64,000 nucleotides of DNA, taken from the NCBI GenBank assembly GCA_003523255.1, contig DPGH01000006.1:101022-165021 (forward strand), written 5' to 3'. Numbering within the stretch: the stretch's first letter is position 1; every line of letters starts with the position of its first letter. The notes beneath the pieces were generated by a model. The model was not told where the DNA came from, searched no databases, and saw only the letters and a program-made list of their open reading frames with translations. The DNA comes from Clostridiales bacterium. GTDB taxonomy: Bacteria; Bacillota; Clostridia; Christensenellales; Borkfalkiaceae. Shown in pieces: positions 1 through 8,705 of this stretch. The position numbers and the translations under genes were made by a program.

Positions 1-72
1 TAAAAAAACGTTAAAACAAAAAACATCGGGACTTCATAAAAAATATTCTTTTATAAGGTTTTTGCGGTAAAC

Positions 73-99
73 AAAAAAGCCGCATAAAGCGACTTTTTT
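73..99 (-). terminator. Rho-independent terminator after tRNA-Trp
   Basis: Read on the - strand, the arms GTCGC and GCGGC (one G-T pair) surround a TTTAT loop, with A6 before and T6 after the stem. It begins a few bases past the CCA end of the tRNA, so it should end that transcript. The A/T flanks are symmetrical, but there is no + strand gene here for it to serve. Confidence 0.75.
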
Positions 100-103
100 G
101 TTT

Positions 104-179
104 TGGCAGGGGAGACGCGACTCGAACACGCAACCGGCGGTTTTGGAGACCGCTGCTCTACCAATTGAGCCACTCCCCT
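104..179 (-). tRNA. tRNA-Trp (anticodon CCA)
   Basis: The - strand folds into a full cloverleaf. The acceptor arms are AGGGGAG and CTCCCCT, and the D arm is GCTC/GAGC. The anticodon arm is GCGGT/ACCGC around the loop CTCCAAA, which places CCA at positions 34-36. The T arm has the loop TTCGAGT. Discriminator G and an encoded CCA tail follow. The CCA anticodon reads UGG, so this is tryptophan tRNA. A consensus promoter lies just upstream and a terminator just downstream, so it is transcribed as a single-gene unit. Confidence 0.96.
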
Positions 180-192
180 AAAAACATAAGTG

Positions 193-221
193 ATTATATA
201 ATAATTTTTAATTTAAGTCAA
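193..221 (-). promoter_or_regulatory. Promoter of tRNA-Trp
   Basis: On the - strand, TTGACT (216-221) is separated by 17 nt from TATAAT (193-198). This is a near-perfect vegetative (sigma-A type) promoter placed about 14 nt before the mature tRNA 5' end. Confidence 0.8.
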
Positions 222-238
222 TCAAAACGGGGTATAAA

Positions 239-1051
239 ATGGAAAAGAAATTTAAATTAGGCGTAATAGGTGCGGGGTTTATGTCTTCCGCAATCGTTAG
301 CGGTGCTGTTAAATCGGGTTTTATCTCAAAAACCGACGTTTTGGTGAGCGACCCGTCGAACATAGCACTTGAAAAAATGCAAAATAATAACGGCGTATCC
401 GTTACGAGCGACAACCTTAAACTTGCAAATTCATGCGAATTCGTTTTATTTGCGGTTAAGCCGCAAAGTTTTACAGAAGTCGCCGCATCGATAAACGGTT
501 GTGCGTGTAATAAATTTATTTCTATTATGGCGGGCGTTAAAAAAGCCGGAATTAAAACAAAAATAGGGAATGACGTTAAAATTGCCAGGTGTATGCCTAA
601 TACTCCTTGTTCGGTTGGTTTCGGTGCGGTTGGCATTGATATATCCGATTATAACGACAATGTTGACGCGGAGTTTATTAAAGGACTTTTTTCGTCTTTT
701 GCAAGCGTCGTAACGGTTTTAGAGGACAAGCTTAACGTTGTAACCGGGATAAGCGGCAGTTCGCCGGCGTATTTTTATATGTTTGCCAAATCGCTTATCG
801 ACGCAGGCGTAAAAAGAGGGTTAAGCGAAGATGACGCGGAAACGCTCGTAGTGAACACTCTTATAGGAAGCGGAAAAATGTTGTTAAACCGCAATAACAA
901 AACTGTCGAAGAACTTATTTCCGCCGTTTGCAGTAAGGGCGGAACTACTATCGAGGCGGTAAAAGTCTATGAGGAAGGCGGATTATACGATTTAAGTGAA
1001 AAGGCCGTGAATGCGTGCGTAAACCGCGCGACTGAACTCGAAAACGTATGA
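239..1051 (+). CDS. proC: Pyrroline-5-carboxylate reductase
   Basis: ProC catalyses the last step of proline synthesis, reducing 1-pyrroline-5-carboxylate with NAD(P)H in the cytosol. The 270-residue protein has the usual family length. It opens with a Rossmann dinucleotide-binding loop (GVIGAGFM, residues 9-16). The central region carries the family segment PNTPCSVGFGA, and GISGSSPAYFYMF marks the substrate-binding and dimerisation helices; GGTTIEAV follows near the C-terminus. The start at 239 has a GGGG run 6 nt upstream. It overlaps rnhA by 4 nt, so the two are probably translated together. Confidence 0.95.
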   Translation: MEKKFKLGVIGAGFMSSAIVSGAVKSGFISKTDVLVSDPSNIALEKMQNNNGVSVTSDNLKLANSCEFVLFAVKPQSFTEVAASINGCACNKFISIMAGVKKAGIKTKIGNDVKIARCMPNTPCSVGFGAVGIDISDYNDNVDAEFIKGLFSSFASVVTVLEDKLNVVTGISGSSPAYFYMFAKSLIDAGVKRGLSEDDAETLVVNTLIGSGKMLLNRNNKTVEELISAVCSKGGTTIEAVKVYEEGGLYDLSEKAVNACVNRATELENV

Positions 1052-1488
1052 AAAACGTAGACATATATACCGATGGTGCGTGTAGCGGCAACCCCGGAGA
1101 CGGCGGATATTGCGCCATACTTTCGTATAACGGTCGCGAAAAAGTCGTTAGCGGATACGAAGAAAACACGACGAATAACAGGATGGAACTTTTAGCGGCG
1201 ATAAAAGGGCTTGAGAGCCTTATCGAACCGTGCGATGTAAAATTATACAGCGATTCGAGATATCTCGTTGACGCGTTCAATCTCGGCTGGATAACGACGT
1301 GGCAAAACAACGGCTGGAAAAATTCCGGCGGAAAATCCGTAAAAAACGTAGATTTATGGAAACGTTTAATCGAATTGCTTGCCATACACGAAGTAAATTT
1401 TGTTAAAGTTAAAGGTCATTCGGATAACGAATATAATAATCGATGTGACAAAATTGCCGTAAACGAATATAAAAATCGACAAAGTTAA
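1048..1488 (+). CDS. rnhA: Ribonuclease HI
   Basis: RNase HI cleaves the RNA strand of RNA-DNA hybrids such as primers and R-loops. The 146 residues match the short bacterial form. The catalytic acidic residues are visible: D9 in YTDGACSGNPG, E47 in NNRMELLAA, D69 in YSDSRYLVD, and the Asp of NNRCDKIA near the C-terminus. The basic handle loop is present in the W-rich stretch TTWQNNGWKN. The ATG overlaps the proC stop, indicating a two-gene operon. No terminator is evident before the next gene. Confidence 0.95.
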   Translation: MKNVDIYTDGACSGNPGDGGYCAILSYNGREKVVSGYEENTTNNRMELLAAIKGLESLIEPCDVKLYSDSRYLVDAFNLGWITTWQNNGWKNSGGKSVKNVDLWKRLIELLAIHEVNFVKVKGHSDNEYNNRCDKIAVNEYKNRQS

Positions 1489-1521
1489 AGTAATAACGAA
1501 ATTTTAATCATAAACTTAAGT

Positions 1522-2424
1522 ATGAATAAAATTTCCGTTGCGGCAGCTAAAAACGTTTTATCCGTGATATGCGTTTGTCTTATCGGTTTTACGCTTTTGC
1601 TTTTTTGTGAATTGTACGTAGAAACGTATTACGCTCACGACTTAAACATGTCGAGGCTTTTAAGGACGGTTTTACTCGTTGCCGTTTCGGCGGTAACGGT
1701 TCTTACGCTTATATTTTCGACGTTTAAAAACGACTTTATATATAAACTTTCACTTGTTATTATCGTCTTGTCGCTTATCGCAGTTATATTTCTCTTTTAC
1801 TATAAAAAAAGCGGTTTAGACGAGAAAATAAGTACGGTAGAGGATTTTCGCTCGTACATTGCGTCTTTTGGCGCAAAAGCCGCATTGATTTTTATATTAG
1901 TTTCATTTTTACAGGTCGTCGTATTACCGATTCCCGCGTTTATAACCGTCGGGGCGGGAGTGTTTATTTTTGGACCGTTTTTAGGCGCGGTGTACAGCGT
2001 TATCGGCATTGTGATTGGCTCCGTAACCGCTTACTTTATAGGAAAGATATTCGGCGTAAAAGCCGCCGTGTGGCTTGTTGGGGAAGCCGCTCTTGAAAAG
2101 TGGCGTAAATTTATATATGGCAAAGACAGAATATTACTTACGTTTATGTTTTTGTTTCCGCTCTTTCCGGACGACGTACTTTGTTTCGTTGCAGGGATAA
2201 CCACTGTAAAACCCAAATTTTTTATCGTTATGATAACCGTAGTTAGAGTGGTAACGGTGTTTTTATCTTCATATTCGATAAACAACAGCATTATTCCTTA
2301 TACGACTTGGTGGGGCATTGCTTTATGGGTTTTGTTCTTTGGTTTTACGATTTTTATGACCATACTGATTTATAAAAAAGGCGACGTAATCGAGAAGAAA
2401 ATATTTAACAGAAAACACAAGTAA
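1522..2424 (+). CDS. TVP38/TMEM64 (VTT-domain) membrane protein
   Basis: This is a 300-residue polytopic membrane protein of the VTT/DedA-like superfamily, whose bacterial members are proposed lipid scramblases or flippases. Two N-terminal hydrophobic helices (about residues 10-35 and 45-65) and a third at 70-90 precede the VTT core. The core (about 120-215) has the re-entrant signature LPIPAFITVGAG...FGPFLGAVYSVIG...SVTAYFIGKIFG. Two more helices follow near 235-290. No convincing ribosome-binding site precedes the ATG, and it is 33 nt from rnhA. The substrate cannot be inferred. Confidence 0.75.
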   Translation: MNKISVAAAKNVLSVICVCLIGFTLLLFCELYVETYYAHDLNMSRLLRTVLLVAVSAVTVLTLIFSTFKNDFIYKLSLVIIVLSLIAVIFLFYYKKSGLDEKISTVEDFRSYIASFGAKAALIFILVSFLQVVVLPIPAFITVGAGVFIFGPFLGAVYSVIGIVIGSVTAYFIGKIFGVKAAVWLVGEAALEKWRKFIYGKDRILLTFMFLFPLFPDDVLCFVAGITTVKPKFFIVMITVVRVVTVFLSSYSINNSIIPYTTWWGIALWVLFFGFTIFMTILIYKKGDVIEKKIFNRKHK

Positions 2425-2446
2425 AATAAAGGCGATTTTACACATA

Positions 2447-2463
2447 ATTATGTCAGGCATAAG
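2447..2463. repeat. Palindromic 17-mer, copy 1 (ATTATGTCAGGCATAAG)
   Basis: One of six copies of ATTATGTCWGRCATAAT in the window. This one is intergenic and ends immediately before the first possible start codon of the flavoprotein gene, where a bound protein could affect transcription. The last base departs from the consensus. Confidence 0.6.
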
Positions 2464-3708
2464 ATGATTATCATGAAAAAAATTATCGTAGTAGGTGGCG
2501 GCGCGGCGGGTATAATTGCCGCAATATTCGCGGCAAAAACAAATGAAAACGCAAACGTAACCTTAATTGAAAAAAACGAAAAACTCGGCAAAAAAATTTA
2601 CATAACGGGAAAAGGCAGATGCAACCTTACGAATTTTTGCGATAAAAGCGAATTTGTAAAAAACGTGGTTCGTAACCCTAAATTCGTTATAGGCAGTATC
2701 TATTCGTTTTCTCCTCAGGAACTGTATGATTTTTTTGAGGAAAACGGATTAAGGTTAAAAGTTGAGCGCGGTAATAGAGTTTTTCCGGTTAGCGATAAAG
2801 CAAGCGACGTTACTAAAACGCTTGAAAAGCTTCTCGATAAATATTCCGTTTGCGTTAAACTTAACGAGCGCGTAGAAAGTTTAAATATAGTTAGAGATAA
2901 AATTTGCGGCGTGCAAACCGATTTAAACAGTTATGATTGCGATTCGGTTATAGTTTGCACTGGCGGCGTATCGTATCCGCTTACCGGCAGTACGGGAGAC
3001 GGATACGTTTTTGCGAAAAGCGCGGGGCATAATATAACGGAAATAAAACCTTCGCTCGTCGGAATGGAATTATACGGTGAAAATTATCGCGACTTACAGG
3101 GACTTTCGCTTAAAAACGTTAAAATTACATTTTATATAAACGGAAAAAGCGTTTACGAGGATTTCGGAGAAATGTTATTTACTCACTTCGGCGTGTCCGG
3201 CCCCGTAATTTTGTCTTGTTCTTGCAACGTAAACAGACTTGATTTATCCAAAGCGATTTTATCTTTCGATTTAAAGCCTGCGCTAACGGAAAAACAACTT
3301 GACGAAAGGCTTATCAGAGAGTTTGCTTTATCAAAAAATCAAGCATTGCTTTCGGCGATGCGCTCTCTTTTGCCTAAGTCGCTCGTTCCTGCGGTTATAA
3401 CAGAGGCAAACGTTCCGTTTGAGAAAAGGTGTGCGGAGATTTCTAAACAAGAAAGAAAAGCACTTGTTTACGCGCTTAAACACTTTTCTTTTAAGGTTAA
3501 AGGTTTAAGACCGGTTGAGGAGGCAATCGTAACTTCCGGCGGAGTAAACGTTAGCGAAGTTTCGCCTAAAACCATGGAGAGTAAACTTATAAAAGGGCTT
3601 TATTTTGCAGGTGAAGTTCTTGACGTTGATTGCTATACCGGCGGATATAATTTGCAAACCGCTTTCTCGACAGGCAGGAGCGCTGGTATTGCCGCAGCTT
3701 CGGATTGA
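2464..3708 (+). CDS. YhiN/HI0933-family FAD-dependent oxidoreductase
   Basis: A 414-residue flavoprotein of the HI0933/YhiN family. Its physiological substrate is not established. The N-terminus has the FAD-binding loop GGGAAGIIAA followed by the family motif KKIYITGKGRCNLTN. VCTGGVSYPLTGSTGDGY in the middle and the C-terminal LYFAGEVLDVDCYTGGYNLQTA are also diagnostic. The start could be 2464 or the in-frame ATG at 2473, which gives the more typical MKKIIVVGGG N-terminus; neither has a clear ribosome-binding site. A 17-bp palindrome directly abuts the start. Confidence 0.88.
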   Translation: MIIMKKIIVVGGGAAGIIAAIFAAKTNENANVTLIEKNEKLGKKIYITGKGRCNLTNFCDKSEFVKNVVRNPKFVIGSIYSFSPQELYDFFEENGLRLKVERGNRVFPVSDKASDVTKTLEKLLDKYSVCVKLNERVESLNIVRDKICGVQTDLNSYDCDSVIVCTGGVSYPLTGSTGDGYVFAKSAGHNITEIKPSLVGMELYGENYRDLQGLSLKNVKITFYINGKSVYEDFGEMLFTHFGVSGPVILSCSCNVNRLDLSKAILSFDLKPALTEKQLDERLIREFALSKNQALLSAMRSLLPKSLVPAVITEANVPFEKRCAEISKQERKALVYALKHFSFKVKGLRPVEEAIVTSGGVNVSEVSPKTMESKLIKGLYFAGEVLDVDCYTGGYNLQTAFSTGRSAGIAAASD

Positions 3709-3714
3709 GTTAAG

Positions 3715-3750
3715 AAAAAACGATTACTGTTTTTTATAAATATCGTTTTT
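3715..3750 (+). terminator. Possible A/T-rich terminator after the flavoprotein gene
   Basis: AAAAACGAT and ATCGTTTTT pair across a 17-nt loop and end in a T run. The stem has only two G-C pairs, so it is a weak candidate. Confidence 0.4.
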
Positions 3751-3765
3751 ACCGGTATTTTTCGT

Positions 3766-3794
3766 TTGTTAAAACGTTTTTTATATTATATAAT
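3766..3794 (+). promoter_or_regulatory. Promoter of cmk-ispH/rpsA
   Basis: TTGTTA (3766-3771), a 17-nt spacer and TATAAT (3789-3794) form a good vegetative promoter, about 50 nt upstream of the cmk start. Confidence 0.65.
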
Positions 3795-3849
3795 ATAACG
3801 GTAAAGAGGTTTTATCAATCTTTATTTTTACATTTGAGGTGGAAAATTT

Positions 3850-4515
3850 ATGGAACACATTATGCGGATTGCGCTTGACGGACCTTCCGGAAGCGGTAAA
3901 AGTACCGTAGCAAAAAGACTTTCTAAAGAATTGAATATTCTTTACCTTGATACGGGTGCGATGTACCGCGCTACCGCGCTAAAAGCGCTTTCGCTCGGGA
4001 TAGATACTTTCGATATAGGCGGAGTTTCCTCTTTCGTCGGAAATCTCGATATCGAAATAAAGTACATCGACGGAACGCAACATACTTTTTTAGACGGAGA
4101 AGATGTTTCCGAAAAAATTCGCGAACCGCACGTTTCAATGGCGGCGTCGAATATTTCGAGTTTAAAATGCGTAAGACTTAAAATGGTCGAAATGCAAAGA
4201 AAGATTGCGGCTTCTATGTCATGCGTTTTAGACGGCAGAGATATAGGCTCTTTCGTTTTGCCCGACGCAGACTATAAGTTTTATATTACGGCGAGCGTAG
4301 ACGTCAGAACGGAAAGAAGGTATGCCGAACTCGTCGCAAAAGGACACGGCGTAGACAAAGATTTATTGAAAAAAGAAATAGAACAACGGGATTTTAACGA
4401 TAAAAACAGAGATTTTGCACCGCTTGTAAAAGCCGATGACGCGGTTTTAATCGATACGTCGGATATGACTGTCGACGAAGTCGTTTCAAAGATATTATCT
4501 TATATAAAAAAGTAG
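3850..4515 (+). CDS. cmk: Cytidylate kinase
   Basis: Phosphorylates CMP and dCMP to the diphosphates with ATP. The P-loop GPSGSGKST lies at about residues 12-20, followed by the family motif LDTGAMYRA. LDGRDIGSFV and the lid segment with IEQRDFNDKNRD complete the fold. The 221 residues are the usual length. The start at 3850 is favoured because GAGGTGG sits 8 nt upstream, although an internal ATG four codons later would give the more common MRIALDGP N-terminus. The ispH-rpsA fusion follows after one base. The cmk, ispH, rpsA order is typical of Clostridia. Confidence 0.95.
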   Translation: MEHIMRIALDGPSGSGKSTVAKRLSKELNILYLDTGAMYRATALKALSLGIDTFDIGGVSSFVGNLDIEIKYIDGTQHTFLDGEDVSEKIREPHVSMAASNISSLKCVRLKMVEMQRKIAASMSCVLDGRDIGSFVLPDADYKFYITASVDVRTERRYAELVAKGHGVDKDLLKKEIEQRDFNDKNRDFAPLVKADDAVLIDTSDMTVDEVVSKILSYIKK

Positions 4516-4516
4516 G

Positions 4517-6691
4517 ATGCGCGTTTTAATCGGAAAACATTGCGGCTTTTGTTTCGGCGTGGAGCGAGCGGTTGAAAGGGCAAAAAGCCTTAAAGGCGAA
4601 AGAAATTTCGTTCTCGGAGAACTTATTCATAACGAAAAGGTCAACGACGAATTGCGTAGAAACGGACTTAAAACCGTTTACGACGTAAACGATTCTGAAC
4701 TTAAATCGGGAGATACACTTCTGATCAGAACTCACGGGGAAAAGAAAAGCACTTTCGATATCGCTGCAAAAAAAGGTCTTAACGTCATCGATTGCACGTG
4801 TCCGTTCGTTAAAGAAATTCAGAAAATAGTCTATAAACATTATAACGACGGAAATAAAATTTTAATTGTCGGCAATGCCGAGCATCCCGAAATTAAGGGA
4901 ATAAACGGCTGGTGTGATGATTCCGCATATATTGTCTCTTCGCAAAATGATTTGCCGCAGTTTAATGGCGATAAAATTTGCGTGGTCGTTCAGACTACGT
5001 ATTCTGAAGAAAAATTTGACGAAATTATAAAAAATTTTAACAGACAAAGCGTTAAAACAGTTGATATTTTCAAAACAATTTGTTATACTACAACAAAGCG
5101 GCAAAAAGAGACCTTTGCCATATCGAAATTGTGCGACGCCGTACTCGTTCTCGGCGGGGCAAACAGCAATAACACGCAAGAACTTTTCGATATATGCAAA
5201 ATGAATTGCGAAGCGGTTTATAAAGTTTCAGATTCTGCGTGCTTTGAATACGAAAAAGTAAAAAAATTAAAAAGGGTTGGGGTTGTGCTCGGTGCTTCTA
5301 CGCCGATTGAACAACTCCGGGAGGTTATCTCGAATATGGAGAAAATTACAGAAGAAAACGTTACGACGGAAGTTGTAGAAAGCGAAGAGGTTAAGGCACC
5401 CGCTACCGAAGCGGTACCCGAGACCGACGTTGTTAACGAAGTTCCCGCACAGGAAGACAACGTTTCCAAATCGGAAATGGAAAAGGCTTTCGAAGGCATC
5501 AAAAAAAGCAGAGACTTTAAAGTCGGTCAAGTCGTTAATGCGAAGATTTCTTCTGCAACTGATTCAGGTTTGACTTTGTCAATGAACAATGCCAAAAAAG
5601 ATTTCGAACTCCCTAAGGACGAAATTTTAGGCGATTACGATAAAGCGGCGTACGCCGACAAAATCGGGCAGGATATACGCGTTATGGTCGTTGCCAAAAA
5701 TCCGATTAAGTTTTCTGAAAGGGCTATGGAAAAAGTATTTAAAGAGGAAGCCGAAATCGAAGAAATTAAAAACGGCAAACTTTTCGACGCGATAATTACC
5801 GCAACCAACAAAGGCGGTCTTACCGGTAAGTTTGGCAGTTACGAAGTGTTCGTGCCTGCTTCTCAGGTCAGAATGGGTTTTGTAAAAGACCTTGAAAAAT
5901 ACGTCGGCAAGACTATGACGCTTAAGGCGGAAAAAGTCGAGTCGAGAGGTTCGCGCCGCCAGATAGTCGGCTCGAGAAGAGTTATTCTCGAAGCGGAAAA
6001 ACAAGAGCGCGACGCAATAAGAGCGCAGAGAGAAGCGGAATTTTTCGCTAACATACAGGAGGGCGACGTTGTTTTAGGTACGCCCGTCAGATTTGCCGCT
6101 TTCGGTGCGTTTATCGACGTAAACGGTTTTGATTGTCTCGCACATATTTCCGACCTTTCGTGGACGGGCTGCAAAGATTGTTCCGAGGTGCTCGAAATCG
6201 GTAAACAGTACGAATTTAAAATTCTTAAAATCGACGCTGAAAATAAGAGAGTTTCCGTCGGATATAAACAACTTCAACCGAAGCCGTGGGATACCGTTCT
6301 TGAAAGATACCATATCGGCGACGTTGTTAAGGGTAAAGTTGTAAGAATAGTTGCTTTCGGTGCGTTTGTTGAGGTTGAAAAAGGAATAGACGGTCTTGTA
6401 CACGTTTCACAGATTTCTAATCAGTGGCTTGAAAATCCCGTTACCGCACTCGAAGTCGGACAAGAAGTTGAGGCTAAAATACTTGACATTATTCCCGAAA
6501 GAGAAAAAATGACTTTATCCATTAAAGCGTTGTTACCCGAGGAACCTAAACCCGCAAAAGAAGAAAACGAAAAATCGGGTAAGGGTAAGAGAAAAGCAAA
6601 AGAGGATAACGAAGAAGAATTTGAACTGCGCGAATGGAAAGACGATAAGAGTAGCGGTGTTTCGATTGCGGATCTCTTAAATAACAAATAA
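4517..6691 (+). CDS. ispH-rpsA: IspH-ribosomal protein S1 fusion (HMBPP reductase + S1 domains)
   Basis: A 724-residue two-part protein. Residues 1-275 are IspH, the [4Fe-4S] enzyme that makes IPP and DMAPP in the last step of the MEP pathway; the three cluster cysteines are C12 (GFCFGV), C95 (DCTCPF) and C189 (TICYTTTKRQ). An acidic linker (about 280-330) leads to four S1 RNA-binding repeats starting near 335, 415, 515 and 600. The third and fourth have the classical signatures VRFAAFGAFIDV and VRIVAFGAFVEV. The tail (about 685-724) is charged. The same fusion is known from other Clostridia, so it is not an assembly error. A strong terminator follows. Confidence 0.94.
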   Translation: MRVLIGKHCGFCFGVERAVERAKSLKGERNFVLGELIHNEKVNDELRRNGLKTVYDVNDSELKSGDTLLIRTHGEKKSTFDIAAKKGLNVIDCTCPFVKEIQKIVYKHYNDGNKILIVGNAEHPEIKGINGWCDDSAYIVSSQNDLPQFNGDKICVVVQTTYSEEKFDEIIKNFNRQSVKTVDIFKTICYTTTKRQKETFAISKLCDAVLVLGGANSNNTQELFDICKMNCEAVYKVSDSACFEYEKVKKLKRVGVVLGASTPIEQLREVISNMEKITEENVTTEVVESEEVKAPATEAVPETDVVNEVPAQEDNVSKSEMEKAFEGIKKSRDFKVGQVVNAKISSATDSGLTLSMNNAKKDFELPKDEILGDYDKAAYADKIGQDIRVMVVAKNPIKFSERAMEKVFKEEAEIEEIKNGKLFDAIITATNKGGLTGKFGSYEVFVPASQVRMGFVKDLEKYVGKTMTLKAEKVESRGSRRQIVGSRRVILEAEKQERDAIRAQREAEFFANIQEGDVVLGTPVRFAAFGAFIDVNGFDCLAHISDLSWTGCKDCSEVLEIGKQYEFKILKIDAENKRVSVGYKQLQPKPWDTVLERYHIGDVVKGKVVRIVAFGAFVEVEKGIDGLVHVSQISNQWLENPVTALEVGQEVEAKILDIIPEREKMTLSIKALLPEEPKPAKEENEKSGKGKRKAKEDNEEEFELREWKDDKSSGVSIADLLNNK

Positions 6692-6705
6692 TTATAGTTA
6701 ACAGT

Positions 6706-6738
6706 AAAAAGACTCGAACAAGTTTCGGGTCTTTTTTA
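6706..6738 (+). terminator. Rho-independent terminator of cmk-ispH/rpsA
   Basis: AAAAAGACTCGAA pairs with TTCGGGTCTTTTT (one T-G pair) around a 5-nt loop, with T6 at the 3' side. It separates the housekeeping operon from the sporulation operon. Confidence 0.88.
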
Positions 6739-6785
6739 TTTTTAAATCGTTCTAAACGGTAAAAGATAAAAATAAAATATTACAA

Positions 6786-7667
6786 ATGAAACTTGATTTT
6801 TTACCGGAAAAAATTCTTAATATTGTGGAAAAAAACTACCACAAACTTTCGGAAGTACGATTTAGAAAAAATTTTCCGATAAGCGTTTTATTAGACGGCA
6901 AAAGACGTTTTATAAGCGAAAGCGGTTTTACCGATAAATCGGATTTCGGTATATGTTGCGAACAAGTAGATATCGATTATGTTATAAATCGTGTAACCGA
7001 AAAATCTCTGTATGCTTTTAACGACGAAATAAAAAACGGCTATGTTACGACGAAAGACGGTATCAGAATAGGTCTTTCGGGAACATGCGTTACGGAAAGC
7101 GGTAAAATTGTTACGATAAAAAATTTTACTTCTCTTAACGTAAGGCTTCCGCATAAAATTAATAATTGCTCTGACACGATTTACGACGTAATTTTTGAAA
7201 AAAGTAAAAAGTTTATAAAAAGCACTTTAATAATCGCCCCGCCCGCAGGCGGCAAAACAACTTTGCTAAAAGATTTATGTTTAAAGTTCGATTGCTGTTC
7301 GCATATTCAAATACTTCTTATTGACGAGCGAGGCGAATTTTCAGACATTGTCGGAAAAAACATTGATAAACTATCGTATTCGGACAAACAGTATGCGTTT
7401 GACTGCGGTATACGTTCATTGTCTCCGAACCTTGTTATAACCGACGAACTTGCGAGCGAAAGCGATTGGAATTGTGTAAAAATCGCAACTTTGTCAGGGA
7501 CAACCGTTATAGCGAGTTGCCATGGAAAAAATATAAAAGACGTAACTGAAAAAAACGGTTTTAAAAAAAATATTTTTGAAAGATATTTTGTAGTCGGATG
7601 CAATGGCAATCCCGGTAAAATAGAAAAAATATACGATGAAAACTTTAACGAAATATGTTTAACGTAG
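6786..7667 (+). CDS. spoIIIAA: Stage III sporulation protein AA (ATPase)
   Basis: First gene of the eight-gene spoIIIA operon, which builds the channel joining mother cell and forespore. SpoIIIAA is a secretion-type ATPase on the mother-cell side. The 293 residues carry a Walker A motif PPAGGKTTLL (about 156-165), a Walker B-like LLIDERGEF and the downstream VITDELASESDW. No Shine-Dalgarno sequence is obvious before the ATG. The 3' end overlaps spoIIIAB by 13 nt. Control by the mother-cell factor sigma-E is expected from the family; I could not define a convincing promoter. Confidence 0.93.
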   Translation: MKLDFLPEKILNIVEKNYHKLSEVRFRKNFPISVLLDGKRRFISESGFTDKSDFGICCEQVDIDYVINRVTEKSLYAFNDEIKNGYVTTKDGIRIGLSGTCVTESGKIVTIKNFTSLNVRLPHKINNCSDTIYDVIFEKSKKFIKSTLIIAPPAGGKTTLLKDLCLKFDCCSHIQILLIDERGEFSDIVGKNIDKLSYSDKQYAFDCGIRSLSPNLVITDELASESDWNCVKIATLSGTTVIASCHGKNIKDVTEKNGFKKNIFERYFVVGCNGNPGKIEKIYDENFNEICLT

Positions 7668-8116
7668 TTATAGGATGCGTTATAGTTGCGTTTACGACGT
7701 ATTTGGGTTACGCCGTAAGCAAAAAATACTATTTTAAACGCAAATTTTACCAAAGTTTTTATGATTTCAATTTAATTATGAAAAGCGAAATAGCTTTCGG
7801 CAGAAACACTGTAAAATCTATAATAGAAAAAAACGATGACGGTGGTGAGTTTTACAAAAAAATAAAACGATACGTAGAAAACGAAAAGTATGAGAGAGTC
7901 GACTACTTTGCAGAATCGGAGAACGATTTTGTTTTAAACTATTACAAAACGATAGGCGAAGGAGACGCAGTATCTCAAACTAAATTTGTGGACGGAGCAG
8001 ACGGTAGGTTAAAAAAATATCTTGAAGAGGCTTGCCTGAACGAAAAAAAGTATCGTACGCTGTATCTTAAACTCGGGTTTATGGTTGGGCTGATAATTAT
8101 GATAATTATCCTATAA
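7655..8116 (+). CDS. spoIIIAB: Stage III sporulation protein AB
   Basis: Mother-cell membrane component of the SpoIIIA-SpoIIQ channel, related to GspF-type platform proteins. The 153-residue protein has an N-terminal membrane helix (about 3-20), a soluble helical middle including MKSEIAFGRNTV, and a C-terminal membrane helix (LGFMVGLIIMIIIL). It is a little shorter than the Bacillus protein. The start overlaps spoIIIAA and spoIIIAC begins 9 nt after the stop. Confidence 0.88.
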   Translation: MFNVVIGCVIVAFTTYLGYAVSKKYYFKRKFYQSFYDFNLIMKSEIAFGRNTVKSIIEKNDDGGEFYKKIKRYVENEKYERVDYFAESENDFVLNYYKTIGEGDAVSQTKFVDGADGRLKKYLEEACLNEKKYRTLYLKLGFMVGLIIMIIIL

Positions 8117-8125
8117 AGGAACGTT

Positions 8126-8323
8126 ATGGAAATAGATATAATTTTTAAAATTGCGGCAATAGGAATTATAATAGCCGTTATAACGCAGGTTTTAAAAAAA
8201 AGCGACAGGGACGATATAGCAACACTCGTCGCGTTGGCGGGGTTAATTATCGTTTTAACTTTAGTGATAAATATGGTAAGCGATTTATTTGAAACCGTAA
8301 AAAACATATTTAGTTTATACTGA
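8126..8323 (+). CDS. spoIIIAC: Stage III sporulation protein AC
   Basis: A 65-residue membrane protein made of two helices (about 4-20 and 33-52). Size and position between AB and AD identify it as SpoIIIAC, a small integral component of the channel complex. AAAGGAA stands a few bases before the ATG. The internal segment KKSDRDDIATLVALAGL is typical of the family. Confidence 0.9.
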   Translation: MEIDIIFKIAAIGIIIAVITQVLKKSDRDDIATLVALAGLIIVLTLVINMVSDLFETVKNIFSLY

Positions 8324-8324
8324 A

Positions 8325-8705
8325 ATGATTAAAATAATAGCCGTTGCATTTATTTGCGCCTGCATAATTATTTTTTTAAGAAATATCAATAGCGAACTGA
8401 CGATTTTGGTTGAAATTATGTCTGGCATAATACTTGTTTCAATGATTTTGCCATATGTAACGGAAACATTCGGTTTTTTTGAGGAACTTATCGCGCTTAC
8501 AGGCCTCAGCGAGTCTTATTATAAAATTTTGTTTAAGGCTATAGCGATAGGTTATACGGTGGAGTTCGCCGCAGGCACGGTTTCGGACTTTGGGTTAAAA
8601 GGCTTTTCGGACAAGTTGTTGCTTGCCGGTAAACTTATAATTATAGGCGTATCTCTACCCATTCTCTATGCGGTGGTTAATTTAATTGCGGAGCTTGGTA
8701 AATGA
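8325..8705 (+). CDS. spoIIIAD: Stage III sporulation protein AD
   Basis: A 126-residue integral membrane protein with about four hydrophobic helices. The ATG lies one base after the spoIIIAC stop and the 3' end overlaps spoIIIAE by 4 nt, so translation is coupled. The family features LFKAIAIGYTVEFAAG and a C-terminal LPILYAVVNLIAEL are present. One copy of the palindromic 17-mer lies inside the gene at 8415-8431, where it encodes Ile-Met-Ser-Gly-Ile. Confidence 0.9.
   Translation: MIKIIAVAFICACIIIFLRNINSELTILVEIMSGIILVSMILPYVTETFGFFEELIALTGLSESYYKILFKAIAIGYTVEFAAGTVSDFGLKGFSDKLLLAGKLIIIGVSLPILYAVVNLIAELGK
8415..8431. repeat. Palindromic 17-mer, copy 2 (ATTATGTCTGGCATAAT)
   Basis: A full consensus copy inside spoIIIAD. 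Arms ATTATGTC and GGCATAAT flank a central T, with one T-G mismatch between the arms. Confidence 0.65.

Noticed and set aside
5340..5500. ispH-rpsA join as an assembly or frameshift artefact
   Set aside because: The frame is continuous through a charged linker typical of inter-domain regions, and the same fusion is established in other Clostridia.
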